Origin: Blastococcus saxobsidens DD2
GTDB lineage: Bacteria; Actinomycetota; Actinomycetes; Mycobacteriales; Geodermatophilaceae
Assembly (NCBI RefSeq): GCF_000284015.1
Contig: NC_016943.1
Location: 4,505,541 to 4,569,540 of the forward strand
Reading direction: 5' to 3'
DNA: 64,000 nt
Shown piece by piece: positions 10,382 through 18,965 of this stretch (positions are counted from its first letter, which is position 1; each line of letters opens with the position of its first letter). The position numbers and the translations under genes are program-made. Under the pieces are notes generated by a model that ran no database searches, was not told the DNA's origin, and worked only from the letters and a program-made list of their open reading frames with translations.

Positions 10382-10482
10382 GTCGGCTGCGCTCGGAGGC
10401 CACCGGCCTCCTCGCGGAGATGCGCCGCTGAGCGGGGTGGCTGCCGCGGAGGCAGGGCCACCAGGTAGTCTCGTCGCCGTCC

Positions 10483-10556
10483 GCGGGTGTAGTTCAATGG
10501 TAGAACATCAGCTTCCCAAGCTGACAGTGCGAGTTCGATTCTCGTCACCCGCTCCA
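10483..10556 (+). tRNA. tRNA-Gly (anticodon CCC), CCA encoded
   Basis: The 7-bp acceptor stem pairs GCGGGTG with CACCCGC, followed by T and an encoded CCA. The D-arm has GTAGTTCAATGGTAGAAC. The anticodon stem TCAGC/GCTGA encloses the loop TTCCCAA, giving anticodon CCC for the GGG codon. The T-arm carries GTTCGATTC. A weak -10-like TAGTCT lies 11 bp upstream. A strong hairpin follows 17 bp downstream. Confidence 0.95.
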
Positions 10557-10573
10557 CGGCGCGGACGATCCGT

Positions 10574-10609
10574 GAGCGAGGCCCCGGTCCACCGACCGGG
10601 GCCTCGCTC
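10574..10609 (+). terminator. Terminator after tRNA-Gly
   Basis: GAGCGAGGCCCCGGT pairs perfectly with ACCGGGGCCTCGCTC (15 bp) around the loop CCACCG, 17 bp after the tRNA end. Confidence 0.75.
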
Positions 10610-10693
10610 GCGTCCGGGGTCTTTCGTCCCTGGAACACGATTGCCGGGCACGCCACGATGAGCGCAGCCCTTCCTCCCGGGAGGTGCCGCTCC

Positions 10694-10738
10694 TACGGTC
10701 AGGCCGTGCCCCCGCCCGATCGACGGCGCTCCCGGTGA
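10694..10738 (+). promoter_or_regulatory. Leaderless promoter and 10-codon leader ORF before the histidine kinase
   Basis: TACGGT (10694-10699) lies 6 bp before GTG at 10706, the spacing of an actinobacterial leaderless start. That GTG opens a ten-codon frame encoding MPPPDRRRSR, whose TGA (10736-10738) overlaps the GTG start of the kinase at 10735 as GTGA. This looks like a leader peptide that couples translation to the kinase. Confidence 0.45.
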
Positions 10739-12231
10739 CCGACGACGCCGCCGTGCTGCCGGCGACCACCCGGGGCGGTCCGCTGGAGACGACGCTCCAC
10801 GAGGTGGTCACGACGGCCGTCCGCCACCTGGACGCGACCTCCGGTGCGCTGAGCGTGCTGACCCCGGACGGAGTCGGGGTGGACCGGTTCGTCACGGTGG
10901 GCCCGGTGGTGCCCGCTCCGGCGCACCCGTCGCCACGGTCGTCGATCACCGTGCCGGTGCGGGTGCGCGACGCCGCGTTCGGGACTCTCTCCGTGAGCCG
11001 CACCCGCGCCGGCGCGGAGTTCACCGCGGCCGACGTCGCGGTGGCGCGGTCACTGGCGGCCGTGGCCGGCCTGGCCATCGAGAACGCCCGACTGCTCGAG
11101 CGCGCCGAACTCCGCCGGGCCTGGTCGCAGGCGGGCACGGAGATCGCCACGGCACTGCTGTCCGGTTCACCTGCCGACGCGGTGCTGCGCACCGCCGCCG
11201 CCAGGGTCGCCGAACTGTCCGGGGCCGACGCGGTCGCCGTGCTCGTGCCGCTGCCCGAGGACGAGGAGACGCTCACCGTCACGGCCGCGGTCGGCCCGGC
11301 GGCCGAGGACGCCGAGGGGGTCCGCATCCCGCTGGCCGATACCCGGCTCGGGGCGGCGCACCGGTCCGGCGCACCCCGGCTGCTCGACGCGGTCGCCACC
11401 GGGCCCGGTGCCCCCGCCCCGTCCCGGGAGATCGGCGACCTCGCCGTCGCCTACGGGTCGACCCTGCTCGTCCCGCTCGGTGGGTCGGCTCCGCTGGGCA
11501 CGCTGGTCGCGGCGCGGACACGAGACCGCCCCGCGTTCGACCCCGCGGTGCTGGAGCTGGCGTCGGCCTTCGCCACCCAGGCGGCGGTGGCGCTCGAACT
11601 CGTACGCAGTCAGCAGCGGGAACAGCGCCTGCAGGTGCAGACCGACCGTGACCGGATCGCGCGCGACCTGCACGACCACGTCGTGCAGCGGATCTTCGCC
11701 ACTGCGCTGGCGCTGGACCGCATCGGCCGTTCGCTGGAGGAGTCGGCGCCCGAGGTCGCCGGCCGGATCGCCGAGCGGGTCGACGAGCTGGACGGCACGA
11801 TCGCCCGTATCCGGACGTCGATCTTCGAGCTGCACGCCGCGCCGGATCCGGCCTCGACGGTCCTCCGCAGCCGGCTGGCCGACGTCGTGCGGTCGGTCAC
11901 CGACGGCCACGGGCTGGAACCGGCGCTGCGGGTGCGCGGCGACATCGAGGAGCTGCCCGCCGACGTCGCCACCGAGCTGGTCGCCGTCGTCCGCGAACTG
12001 GTGACCAACGTGGTGCGGCACGCCGGCGCCACTCGCCTGATGGTGACCGTGGCCGTCGCCGACACGCTCCGCGCCGTCGTCACCGACGACGGGCGCGGTC
12101 TGCCGACCCCGACCGTTCGCAGCGGACTCGCCAATCTGGCCGACCGGGCGGAGCGGCGGGGCGGGCGGCTGACCGTGGCCACCGGCTCGTCCGGGACCGA
12201 GGTCACCTGGGCGGTGCCCCTGCCCGGCTGA
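10735..12231 (+). CDS. GAF-domain sensor histidine kinase, DevS/DosS-like
   Basis: This 498-residue protein has two GAF-like sensor regions (about residues 10-120 and 135-285). A HisKA_3 dimerisation helix follows with ARDLHDHVVQR (phospho-acceptor His313), then an HATPase domain with ELVTNVVRHAG and TDDGRGLP. This layout is shared with DevS/DosT kinases that sense redox, oxygen or NO through GAF domains. Whether these GAF domains bind heme cannot be told. The GTG at 10735 is chosen because it overlaps the stop of a leaderless micro-ORF; a GTG at 10684 would add 17 residues but has its Shine-Dalgarno sequence too close. The response regulator gene ends 3 bp away on the opposite strand and is the obvious partner. 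Confidence 0.85.
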   Translation: MTDDAAVLPATTRGGPLETTLHEVVTTAVRHLDATSGALSVLTPDGVGVDRFVTVGPVVPAPAHPSPRSSITVPVRVRDAAFGTLSVSRTRAGAEFTAADVAVARSLAAVAGLAIENARLLERAELRRAWSQAGTEIATALLSGSPADAVLRTAAARVAELSGADAVAVLVPLPEDEETLTVTAAVGPAAEDAEGVRIPLADTRLGAAHRSGAPRLLDAVATGPGAPAPSREIGDLAVAYGSTLLVPLGGSAPLGTLVAARTRDRPAFDPAVLELASAFATQAAVALELVRSQQREQRLQVQTDRDRIARDLHDHVVQRIFATALALDRIGRSLEESAPEVAGRIAERVDELDGTIARIRTSIFELHAAPDPASTVLRSRLADVVRSVTDGHGLEPALRVRGDIEELPADVATELVAVVRELVTNVVRHAGATRLMVTVAVADTLRAVVTDDGRGLPTPTVRSGLANLADRAERRGGRLTVATGSSGTEVTWAVPLPG

Positions 12232-12234
12232 CCC

Positions 12235-12876
12235 TCAACGCCCGTGCGGCCGGTCGTCGCGCAGCTCCGTCGCCAGGATCGCGGCCTGGGTACGGCGTTC
12301 GAACCCCAGCTTGGCCAGCAGGTGGCTGGTGTAGTTCTTGACCGTCTTCTCGGCCAGTCCCATGCGTTCCCCGATCTGCCGGTTGGTCAGGCCTTCCCCG
12401 ATCAGCCGCAGGACGGAGCGCTCCTGGTCGGTGAGGACCGAGAGCCGGTCGTCCCCCGCCCGCCCCGGGCGCGGGCCATCGGCCAGCAGCACGCCGCCCG
12501 CCGCCACGGTGCGGACCGCCGACACCAGCGCCGGGCCCCGCACCTGCTTGAGCAGGAAACCGGCCGCGCCCGCGCGCAGCGCCGCGTCCCGTGCGTCCTG
12601 GTCGGCATAGCTGGTGAGCACCAGGCAGCGCAGTCCGGGGACCCGGGCACGGAGGTCACGGCAGAGGGAGGCGCCGTCCCCGTCGGGCAGCCGCATGTCC
12701 AGGACGACGACGTCGGGGCGCACGGCGGGAACGCGCGCCCGCGCCTCGGCGACCGTCCCGGCCTCCCCGACCACGGTGATGCCCGGATCGTCCTCGAGCA
12801 CCTCGGCGACACCCCGGCGCACCACCTCGTGGTCGTCGACGAGGAACACGCGAACGGGCGCGGGCGCAGGATCCAC
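12235..12876 (-). CDS. devR: NarL/LuxR-type response regulator, DevR/DosR-like
   Basis: This 213-residue protein has an N-terminal receiver domain with acidic pocket DD (14-15), phospho-acceptor Asp60 ([10 protein letters not shown]), a conserved Thr/Ser (LTSYAD) and Lys (FLLKQVRG). The C-terminal LuxR-type helix-turn-helix contains [20 protein letters not shown] and [18 protein letters not shown]. The latter is very close to mycobacterial DosR/DevR, including the ERRTQAA tail. The GTG start follows AGGAGGT with 7-bp spacing. It lies tail to tail with the GAF kinase gene instead of in an operon with it. I see no clear Dos-box palindrome in the short upstream gap. The symbol reflects family similarity; the regulon is unknown. 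Confidence 0.85.
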   Translation of the reverse strand: MDPAPAPVRVFLVDDHEVVRRGVAEVLEDDPGITVVGEAGTVAEARARVPAVRPDVVVLDMRLPDGDGASLCRDLRARVPGLRCLVLTSYADQDARDAALRAGAAGFLLKQVRGPALVSAVRTVAAGGVLLADGPRPGRAGDDRLSVLTDQERSVLRLIGEGLTNRQIGERMGLAEKTVKNYTSHLLAKLGFERRTQAAILATELRDDRPHGR

Positions 12877-12943
12877 GGGCCCACCTCCTGACGCACTGTG
12901 ACGCTCGTCACTCAGCGTAGGGCGGCGGGCGGTGGCCCGATAG

Positions 12944-13972
12944 TCAGGCGGGCAGCAGCAGCGCGGCGTACAGCGTCAGGCCGGGACCGAACGCCATGGC
13001 CACGATCGGACCGTCGACGTCGGCGAGCTCCTGCAGCACGAGCAGCACGGTGGCCGACGAGCAGTTGCCGTGCTCGGCCAGCACCCGGCGCGAGGCGCCG
13101 ACCTGCTCCTCGGCCAGGCCGAGCTCGTCGCGCACCACGTCGATGATCCGGGGGCCACCCGGGTGCACGGCCCAGCCGGCGACGTCCTCCACGCGCAGCC
13201 CTGCCTCGGCGAGCAACTCGTCGACGACCTCGCCGACGTGCCGGGACAGCACGTCGGGCACCCGGGGGGACAGCCCCATGCGGAACCCCAGGTCGGTGAC
13301 GTCCCACGTCATGTGGTCGGCGGTGGAGGCGTCGGTGCGGGCGACGATGCCGGCCAGCCGGTGGCCGCGGGCCGCCCCGGGCTCGACGACGACGGCCGCC
13401 GCCGCGTCGGAGAACAGCGCGTGCGCGACGACCTGCTCGAGGTCGGGCTGGGCCGGTTGCACGTGCAGGCTGGTCAGCTCGCAGCAGAGCAGCACGGCCG
13501 GGCGCGACCGCGCGGTGACGAAGTCACCGACGGCGGCCAGCCCGGGGATCGCCGCGTAGCAGCCCATGTGACCGACGAGCAGCCGCTGCAGCCCCGGCGG
13601 CATGCCCAGGTCGCTGGCCAGCCGAATGTCCAGCCCCGGGGTGGCGTACCCGGTGCAGGTGGCGACGGCGAACAGCCCGACGTCGCCGGGCGCGAGCCCC
13701 GCGGCGTCGAGCGCGCCGGCCACCGCCTGCTTGCCCAGCGGGAGGGCCTCCTGGATGTAGCGGGCCATCCGCGCGCCGGTGCCCCAGCCGCTGAGGTCCT
13801 CGTCCATCGGGTTGGCCACGGCGTGCCGTCGGCGCACGCCCGCGCCGAGGAAGATCCGCTCGGCGGCGCGGACACCCTCGTAGTGGCGGGCGAAGAACCC
13901 GTCCCAGGCCGCCTGCTGCTCCAGGGTCGCGGGTAGGGCCGATCCGGCACCGGTGACGACGGCGGCGCTCAC
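12944..13972 (-). CDS. Type III polyketide synthase (chalcone/stilbene synthase family)
   Basis: This 342-residue protein shows the catalytic triad Cys138 (GHMGCYAA), His270 (AVHPGGPRI) and Asn303 (EHGNCSSAT), and the family closing motif AFGPGLTL. The enzyme extends an acyl-CoA starter with malonyl-CoA units and cyclises the product to an alkylpyrone, resorcinol or similar phenolic. The GTG start is preceded by GGAG at 9 bp. It lies 73 bp behind a SAM-dependent methyltransferase gene in the same direction, a pairing known from small polyketide clusters in which the ring is methylated. The starter unit and product cannot be predicted from sequence. Confidence 0.93.
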   Translation of the reverse strand: MSAAVVTGAGSALPATLEQQAAWDGFFARHYEGVRAAERIFLGAGVRRRHAVANPMDEDLSGWGTGARMARYIQEALPLGKQAVAGALDAAGLAPGDVGLFAVATCTGYATPGLDIRLASDLGMPPGLQRLLVGHMGCYAAIPGLAAVGDFVTARSRPAVLLCCELTSLHVQPAQPDLEQVVAHALFSDAAAAVVVEPGAARGHRLAGIVARTDASTADHMTWDVTDLGFRMGLSPRVPDVLSRHVGEVVDELLAEAGLRVEDVAGWAVHPGGPRIIDVVRDELGLAEEQVGASRRVLAEHGNCSSATVLLVLQELADVDGPIVAMAFGPGLTLYAALLLPA

Positions 13973-14045
13973 CTGCGCCGCTCCGCGGAACGCCTGGTCG
14001 GGGTCATGGCCCCGACGGTACGTCCGGCGCGACGTCGTTGCTCGC

Positions 14046-14765
14046 TCACCTTTTCCGCCCGTAGCCGGCGAACACGACGGCGGTGGACCGGATCGGCTTC
14101 ATCCGGACCGACTCGCGCCGTCCCAGGGCCCAGGCTACGGCCTGCCGCATCGAGGGCCGCAGGCCGACCAGCCGGAGGTCCAGGCCCAGCCGGTCGGCAG
14201 CGGCCAGCAGCCGCTCCCGGTCCACGAACAGGGCGGGGTCGTGGATGCCCGGGGGCGGCCCGCCCGGGAGCTTCTCGGCGACGGTCACCATGAGGAAGCG
14301 GCTGAGCCGGGTCGCCGCCAGCGCGTCGATCACGAGCGTGCCGCCCGGTCGGAGCAGCCGGGCGCACTCGGCCAGCACGGCGACGTCGTCGTCGACGTGC
14401 TCGAGGATCTCCCCGGCGACGACCACGTCGGCGCACCCGTCGGCCAGCGGCACGGCGAGCACCGATCCCCGCACCGGCAGCAACCCGTGGCCGCGCGCCA
14501 CGCGCAGCCCCTCCGTGCCGAGATCGACGCCGACGTGCCGGTAGCCGAGGCGGGCCGCGTGCGGTGCCATCAGCCCGCCGCCGCAGGCGAGATCGACCAG
14601 CAGGGCTCCCGGCGTGGCCGCGGGCGGGATGTGCTCGGCGCGGGACGCGGCCAGCCAGTGCAGGGCGGCGAAGCCCCCGGACGCCTCCCACCACTGGTCG
14701 GCCAGCTGGTCGTACTGCGCCGGGTCGTTGCGCCGCAGGTCCGTCTCCGCTTCCAGGGCGATCAC
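14046..14765 (-). CDS. Class I SAM-dependent methyltransferase, UbiG-like
   Basis: This 239-residue protein carries the SAM-binding motif VDLACGGGLMAPHAARLGY, the acidic residue in HVGVDLG, and EILEHVDD and LLRPGGTLVI, all typical of Rossmann-fold methyltransferases. The N-terminal DPAQYDQLADQWWEASGGF resembles UbiG-type O-methyltransferases of quinone synthesis. It is the first gene of a two-gene unit with the type III polyketide synthase, so a tailoring role on the polyketide ring is a reasonable inference. The GTG at 14765 gives the usual UbiG length; no clear Shine-Dalgarno site is visible. Confidence 0.85.
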   Translation of the reverse strand: MIALEAETDLRRNDPAQYDQLADQWWEASGGFAALHWLAASRAEHIPPAATPGALLVDLACGGGLMAPHAARLGYRHVGVDLGTEGLRVARGHGLLPVRGSVLAVPLADGCADVVVAGEILEHVDDDVAVLAECARLLRPGGTLVIDALAATRLSRFLMVTVAEKLPGGPPPGIHDPALFVDRERLLAAADRLGLDLRLVGLRPSMRQAVAWALGRRESVRMKPIRSTAVVFAGYGRKR

Positions 14766-14855
14766 GGCTCGCGGACCACCCTGCCGGCCGTCAGTGGGTT
14801 CACCAGGCCATGATCGCGGGGAACGGCGTCGTCCGCACGCCCATCGGAGGTACCC

Positions 14856-15782
14856 GTGTCCGTCACCGTCGTCGGCAGCCTGAACGAGGACGTGCTGCTG
14901 GCCGTCGGCCGGCTGCCCGGGCGCGGTGAGACGGTCGTCGCCCGCACCGCCACCTTCGCGCCGGGCGGGAAGGGCGCGAACCAGGCCGCGGCGGCCGGGC
15001 TGCTGGGGCCGGGGGTGCACATGGTCGGCCGGCTCGGCGAGGACGCGGCCGGCGACCGGCAGCTGGCCGCCCTGGCCGCGTCCCGGGTCAACGTCCGCCG
15101 GGTGCTGCGCACCACCGGCGTCCCGACCGGGAGCGCGACGATCCCGGTGGAGGACGGCAGCGGGGAGAACCTCATCGTCGTCGTACCGGGAGCCAACGCG
15201 CTGCTGACGGCCGCCGACGTCGACGTCCCGTCGGTCCGCGAGGCTCAGGTGCTGCTCCTCCAGCTGGAGGTCCCGCTCGACGCCGTCGAGGCGGCCGCAC
15301 GGGCCGCCACCGGCACCGTCGTCCTCACCCCCGCCCCGCCCCGGGAGCTCCCGGCCGCGCTGCTCGAGCGGGTGGACGTGCTGCTGCCGAACGAGCACGA
15401 GCTCGTGCACCTGGCGGGCGCCGGGCCCGGCGACCGCTCCCCCGCCGCGCTCGCCGACCTGGCCCGCCAGGTGACGCGTGGGGCCGTCGTCGTCACGCTG
15501 GGCGCGCGGGGCGTCCTGGTGGTCCCGGCGGACGGCGGTCCGGCACTGCTGCAGGCGCCGCCGCCGGTGGCCGTCGTCGACACCACCGGGGCGGGCGACT
15601 GCTTCAGCGGTGCGCTGGGTCAGGCGCTGGCCGCCGGCGCCGGGCTCCCGGATGCCGTCCGGTACGCCGTCGCCGCCGCGGCACTGTCCACCACCGGTCC
15701 CGGCGCGCGCGGGGCACTCCCGGACGACGAGACCGTTCGAGCACTGCTGCCCCGGGTCCCGGCCGCCACCCCGGTCGGCTGA
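14856..15782 (+). CDS. rbsK: Ribokinase (PfkB family)
   Basis: This 308-residue protein has the two PfkB signatures: FAPGGKGANQAAAAGLLG near residue 35 and DTTGAGDCFSGAL near residue 245, the latter holding the catalytic Asp. The length and the GKGANQ motif match ribokinase, which phosphorylates ribose to ribose-5-phosphate. The GTG start is preceded by GGAGG at 6 bp. No ribose transporter or ribose regulator lies nearby, so another sugar is possible. Confidence 0.88.
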   Translation: MSVTVVGSLNEDVLLAVGRLPGRGETVVARTATFAPGGKGANQAAAAGLLGPGVHMVGRLGEDAAGDRQLAALAASRVNVRRVLRTTGVPTGSATIPVEDGSGENLIVVVPGANALLTAADVDVPSVREAQVLLLQLEVPLDAVEAAARAATGTVVLTPAPPRELPAALLERVDVLLPNEHELVHLAGAGPGDRSPAALADLARQVTRGAVVVTLGARGVLVVPADGGPALLQAPPPVAVVDTTGAGDCFSGALGQALAAGAGLPDAVRYAVAAAALSTTGPGARGALPDDETVRALLPRVPAATPVG

Positions 15783-15848
15783 CCGGCGGTTCACCGCCCG
15801 GAGGATCGGGCACAGGGGCCTGCGACCCCCGTCCCGAGGAGGAGCGAC

Positions 15849-16004
15849 ATGAGCGAAGCCCACCGCACCCCCCGCAGTGCCGAGCGCGCGGAAGGCGACC
15901 CGGCCGGCGAGGAGGCCGGCAGCGGCCGGACGCCGCACCCCGAGGAGCCGGCCGAGGGACGGGACGACACCGCCGGGGGCGGCGCGGACACTCCCGACGT
16001 CTGA
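15849..16004 (+). CDS. Small acidic disordered protein (51 aa)
   Basis: This 51-codon frame starts with ATG behind AGGAGGAG at 5-bp spacing, which is why I accept it. The product is rich in Glu, Asp, Gly, Ala and Pro, has no hydrophobic core and is predicted to be disordered. No domain is recognised. It belongs with several similar tiny proteins in this window (18966, 24345, 24593 and 58835). Confidence 0.6.
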   Translation: MSEAHRTPRSAERAEGDPAGEEAGSGRTPHPEEPAEGRDDTAGGGADTPDV

Positions 16005-16086
16005 ACCGCACGGGGCCGCACCAGGTGATCGGAGTCTCACCCGGGCGAGCGGCGCACCTGTTTCCCTGGGTGCCGCATCGGGCACG

Positions 16087-16227
16087 ATGCGGCACATGGA
16101 GGAGACCGGAAAGCAGCGCCAGGCCACCGACGAGTCATCCGGGGCCCGCGAGGAGTCCACCGCCGAGACCGCGGTCCGCGCCGTCGCCCGGCTGCTGGCC
16201 AACCCCCGCCGCACCCGCCGCGACTGA
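16087..16227 (+). CDS. Small hypothetical protein (46 aa)
   Basis: This short frame encodes a hydrophilic N-terminus and a basic helix ending in AVARLLANPRRTRRD. ATG codons at 16087 and 16096 are possible starts, and neither has a good ribosome site. The TGA is followed by a GC-rich stretch and a 215-bp gap before the TetR gene that holds nothing else I can name. Support is weak. Confidence 0.4.
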   Translation: MRHMEETGKQRQATDESSGAREESTAETAVRAVARLLANPRRTRRD

Positions 16228-16442
16228 CGAAGGGCCGCTGCCCCGCACCGCTGGCAAGCTCGCGGCGGGACCCCCCTGCAGGGGGCCGCTCCAGCACGTC
16301 ACCGTGTGGTGACGGTCGGTTGCCACAAGGATCTCACCGTTCCCCGCAACCACGCCCGACCCGGCTGCCTCTCGTCACCCAGAGCAACCACGTCGGCGTG
16401 CCGCGAACTGCTCCGTCACGGGACTGGTGCATCCTCGCTGAC

Positions 16443-17069
16443 GTGACCGCCGCCCTGGATCTCGTTCCCGCCGACGACAGCTCGGCGCCGGTCCGCCGTA
16501 GCCGCGCCGAGCGGCAGGCGATCGTGCTGGACACCGCCGAGCGGCTCTTCGCCGGTCGCAGCTCGCGCAGCGTCGGGATGGATGAGCTGGTCCGCGAGAC
16601 CGGCCTGGGCAAGATGACGGTGTACCGGCTCTTCAAGAGCAAGGACGACCTCGTCGGGGCCTACCTCACCCGCAAGGCGGCCACGGTACTGGCGTTCATC
16701 GACGCCGAGCTGGACAGGCTCGAGGGCGACCCGCGCGCCGCGCTGCTGTCCGTGGTCGACGCCGTCGAGCGGGACGTCACCCGCACCGGCTTCCGCGGCT
16801 GCCCGTTCACCAACGTCAGCAGCGAGTACGACGACCCGCAGCACCCGGCGCGCAGCGCGGCGGCCGACTACAAGTTCGAGCTGCACGCCCGCCTGGAGCG
16901 CCTGGCCGACGGGATCGTGCCCGGAGACGGGGACGACCTGGCCGCCCAGATCCACCTGATCATCGACGGCATGTACCTGTCCGGCGGCCTGCTGGGCCCC
17001 GACGGGCCCGCCGCCCACGGCCGGCAGCTGGCCGAGCGGCTCATCGAGATCGCGGTCGACCAGGGCTGA
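16443..17069 (+). CDS. TetR-family transcriptional regulator
   Basis: This 208-residue protein has an N-terminal TetR helix-turn-helix (about residues 25-70) with TAERLFAGRSSRSVGMDELV and GLGKMTVYRLFKSKDDLVGA, and an all-helical ligand domain. The GTG at 16443 is chosen because CATCCT lies 7 bp before it, fitting a leaderless start. The GFRGCPFTNVSSEYDD stretch is typical of TetR proteins of the YcdC/AcrR kind. A small helical protein gene follows 15 bp later. The ligand is unknown. It is the only TetR gene in the window and so a candidate, no more, for the regulator of the etfD/fadE5 operators. Confidence 0.85.
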   Translation: MTAALDLVPADDSSAPVRRSRAERQAIVLDTAERLFAGRSSRSVGMDELVRETGLGKMTVYRLFKSKDDLVGAYLTRKAATVLAFIDAELDRLEGDPRAALLSVVDAVERDVTRTGFRGCPFTNVSSEYDDPQHPARSAAADYKFELHARLERLADGIVPGDGDDLAAQIHLIIDGMYLSGGLLGPDGPAAHGRQLAERLIEIAVDQG

Positions 17070-17084
17070 CCGCAGGATGGGCCG

Positions 17085-17510
17085 GTGACGAACGACCGCA
17101 CCCGCCCCGACCTCGACGACACGACCGTGGCAGCGCTCGGCAAGCTCTCCGAGGCCCTGGAGACCGTGGACCAGGCCCGCGGCTTCCTCTACGCCTTCCA
17201 CCAGCTGACCGGCAAGGCCGACCGGCTGCTGCAGGAGTCCGTCGACCTGTTCGACGAGGCAGGCGCGGCGCAGCTGGCCGCGGACCTGGAGCGGGATCTC
17301 GTCGGGCGGAACGTCATCGCCGAGCGCTGGACCTTCCAGATCGTCGAGGACTTCGACGAGAACTACTGGGCCGCCTTCCGCGGGTACGACGCCCGCGCCC
17401 GCGAGCAGCTCGCCGGCGGCGACCGGCACGTCCTCGAGGCCCGCATGAAGCAGCGCGAACGCACCGCCGGGCACCCCGCGCACGAGGCCGGGCCCGCCCT
17501 GACCGACTGA
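17085..17510 (+). CDS. Conserved helical protein of unknown function
   Basis: This 141-residue soluble protein is mainly helical and charged (for example ALGKLSEALETVDQARGFLY and LQESVDLFDEAGAAQLAADL). No signal peptide or membrane helix is present. It resembles uncharacterised actinobacterial proteins, but I cannot name a family. The GTG has CAGGAT 6 bp before it, so it may have its own leaderless promoter, although it lies only 15 bp behind the TetR gene. Confidence 0.6.
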   Translation: MTNDRTRPDLDDTTVAALGKLSEALETVDQARGFLYAFHQLTGKADRLLQESVDLFDEAGAAQLAADLERDLVGRNVIAERWTFQIVEDFDENYWAAFRGYDARAREQLAGGDRHVLEARMKQRERTAGHPAHEAGPALTD

Positions 17511-17569
17511 GCCGCGCGTCGACGGCCGTCTGGAGGATGTGCGCGGACGCCCGGTTCGAGCGCGGCGGA

Positions 17570-18817
17570 TTCAACTGGTCGACGCAACACCGGCTAGTTG
17601 ATCATCAGACAATAGTCGAGCGAGTTCCTCGGCCGGAGTGTGGAAGCCGAGGGTCTTGCGAGGGCGGCCGTTGAGCTTGTCGGCGATGGCGTCCAGGTCG
17701 GCGGCGCTGTGCCCGGACAGGTCGGTGCCCTTGGGCAGGTACTGGCGCAGCAGGCCGTTGGTGTTCTCGTTGCTGCCGCGCTGCCAGGGGCTGTGCGGAT
17801 CGCAGAAGTAGACCGGCAGGTCCGCGGCGATGGTGATCTCGGCGTGCCGGGCCAACTCGATGCCCTGGTCCCAGGTCAGCGTGCGGCGCAGCGCGACCGG
17901 CATGGTGGTGATCTTGGCGGTGATTGCGGCGGCGACGGCTTCGGCGCCGTGATCGGCTGGCAGATGCAGCAGCATGGTGAACCGGGTGGTGCGCTCGACC
18001 AGCGTGCCGACCGCCGAGCCGCTGTCCTTGCCGACCATCAGGTCGCCCTCCCAGTGTCCGGGCACCGCGCGGTCGGCGACCTCGGCGGGCCGCTCGGAGA
18101 TCATCACCTTGTCCTTGATCCGCTCACGGCGGCCATCGGCTCGCCGCCGCGGCTTGCGCAGCGCCCGGCCGGTGCGCAGGCAGACGGCCAGCTCACGGCG
18201 CAGCGCACCCCGGCCTTGCACGTAGAGGGACTGGTAGATCGCCTCGTGGCTGATGCGCATGGACTCATCGTCGGGGAACGCCAGCCGCAGCCGATGACTG
18301 ATCTGCTCCGGGCTCCACTGCAGGTGCTCGAGCTTGTCGGCCACCCAGTCGCGCAGCACCGGATGCTGGGTCAGCTTGGCCGGCTTGGGCCGGCGCGCCC
18401 GGGCCTCGGCGCGGGCCTGGGCGACCGATGCCTTGTAGCGGCCGGCCGGACGGCGCGTCAGACAGCCGCGAGCGAGTTCCCGGCTGATCGTCGAGGGGCT
18501 GCGCTCCAACCGCCGGGCGATCTCGCGGACGCCCAGACCGGCCGCCCGATCCAGCGCGATCTCCTCACGCTCACTGACGGACAGATAGCGGCCGTTGGGC
18601 TCGGCCAGCTGCACAGGGGGTATGCCGCCGGCCTCGACGAACCATCGCCGCCCGGTGCTGCCGGTGACCCCGACGGCTGCCGAGGCGTCCTCGGTCGAGG
18701 ATCCCGCGGCGATCAGCTGCCAGAACCGCCGACGCACCTCCTGCGGCAGCGGTACATGTCCCGTTGCTCCCATCGACACCACCCCGTCTCATCGAGGTGT
18801 TGCGTCGACTCCTTGAA
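17570..18817 (-). mobile_element. IS30-family insertion sequence, about 1,248 bp
   Basis: The ends form 22-bp inverted repeats with three mismatches: 17570-17591 (inner part TCGACGCAACACC) and 18796-18817. One transposase gene fills the element, and its TGA stop lies inside the left repeat. Flanking bases are GGA and CCC, so no target duplication is evident. The element sits between the small helical protein gene and a small-protein operon and interrupts no recognisable gene. It looks intact. Confidence 0.88.
17571..18782 (-). CDS. IS30-family transposase
   Basis: This 403-residue protein has an N-terminal helix-turn-helix with REIARRLERSPSTISREL and a DDE catalytic domain. Candidate catalytic residues are Asp in GHWEGDLMVG, Asp in LTWDQGIELA and Glu in SPWQRGSNENTNGLLRQY, with the IS30 closing motif YLPKG. 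The frame is intact over the full usual length, so the element may be active. The stop codon overlaps the terminal inverted repeat. Confidence 0.93.
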   Translation of the reverse strand: MVSMGATGHVPLPQEVRRRFWQLIAAGSSTEDASAAVGVTGSTGRRWFVEAGGIPPVQLAEPNGRYLSVSEREEIALDRAAGLGVREIARRLERSPSTISRELARGCLTRRPAGRYKASVAQARAEARARRPKPAKLTQHPVLRDWVADKLEHLQWSPEQISHRLRLAFPDDESMRISHEAIYQSLYVQGRGALRRELAVCLRTGRALRKPRRRADGRRERIKDKVMISERPAEVADRAVPGHWEGDLMVGKDSGSAVGTLVERTTRFTMLLHLPADHGAEAVAAAITAKITTMPVALRRTLTWDQGIELARHAEITIAADLPVYFCDPHSPWQRGSNENTNGLLRQYLPKGTDLSGHSAADLDAIADKLNGRPRKTLGFHTPAEELARLLSDDQLAGVASTS

Positions 18818-18965
18818 CCCAAGCGCCCAGAAGTAGGCGCCAGCGCACTTCGTCGCGGCCAGCGGGCGTCGTGAGCCCACTGGCGCGGCAGCAGGCGACG
18901 TCGCGGGCCCGGGGACGACCGACCCGGGCGGTTTCCGGCACCCCGGACACGGGCAGTCCTCGACA

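Noticed and set aside
17640-18836. Plus-strand open frame of 398 codons across the IS30 transposase
   Set aside because: It is antisense to a transposase with full DDE motifs and has no recognisable domain.
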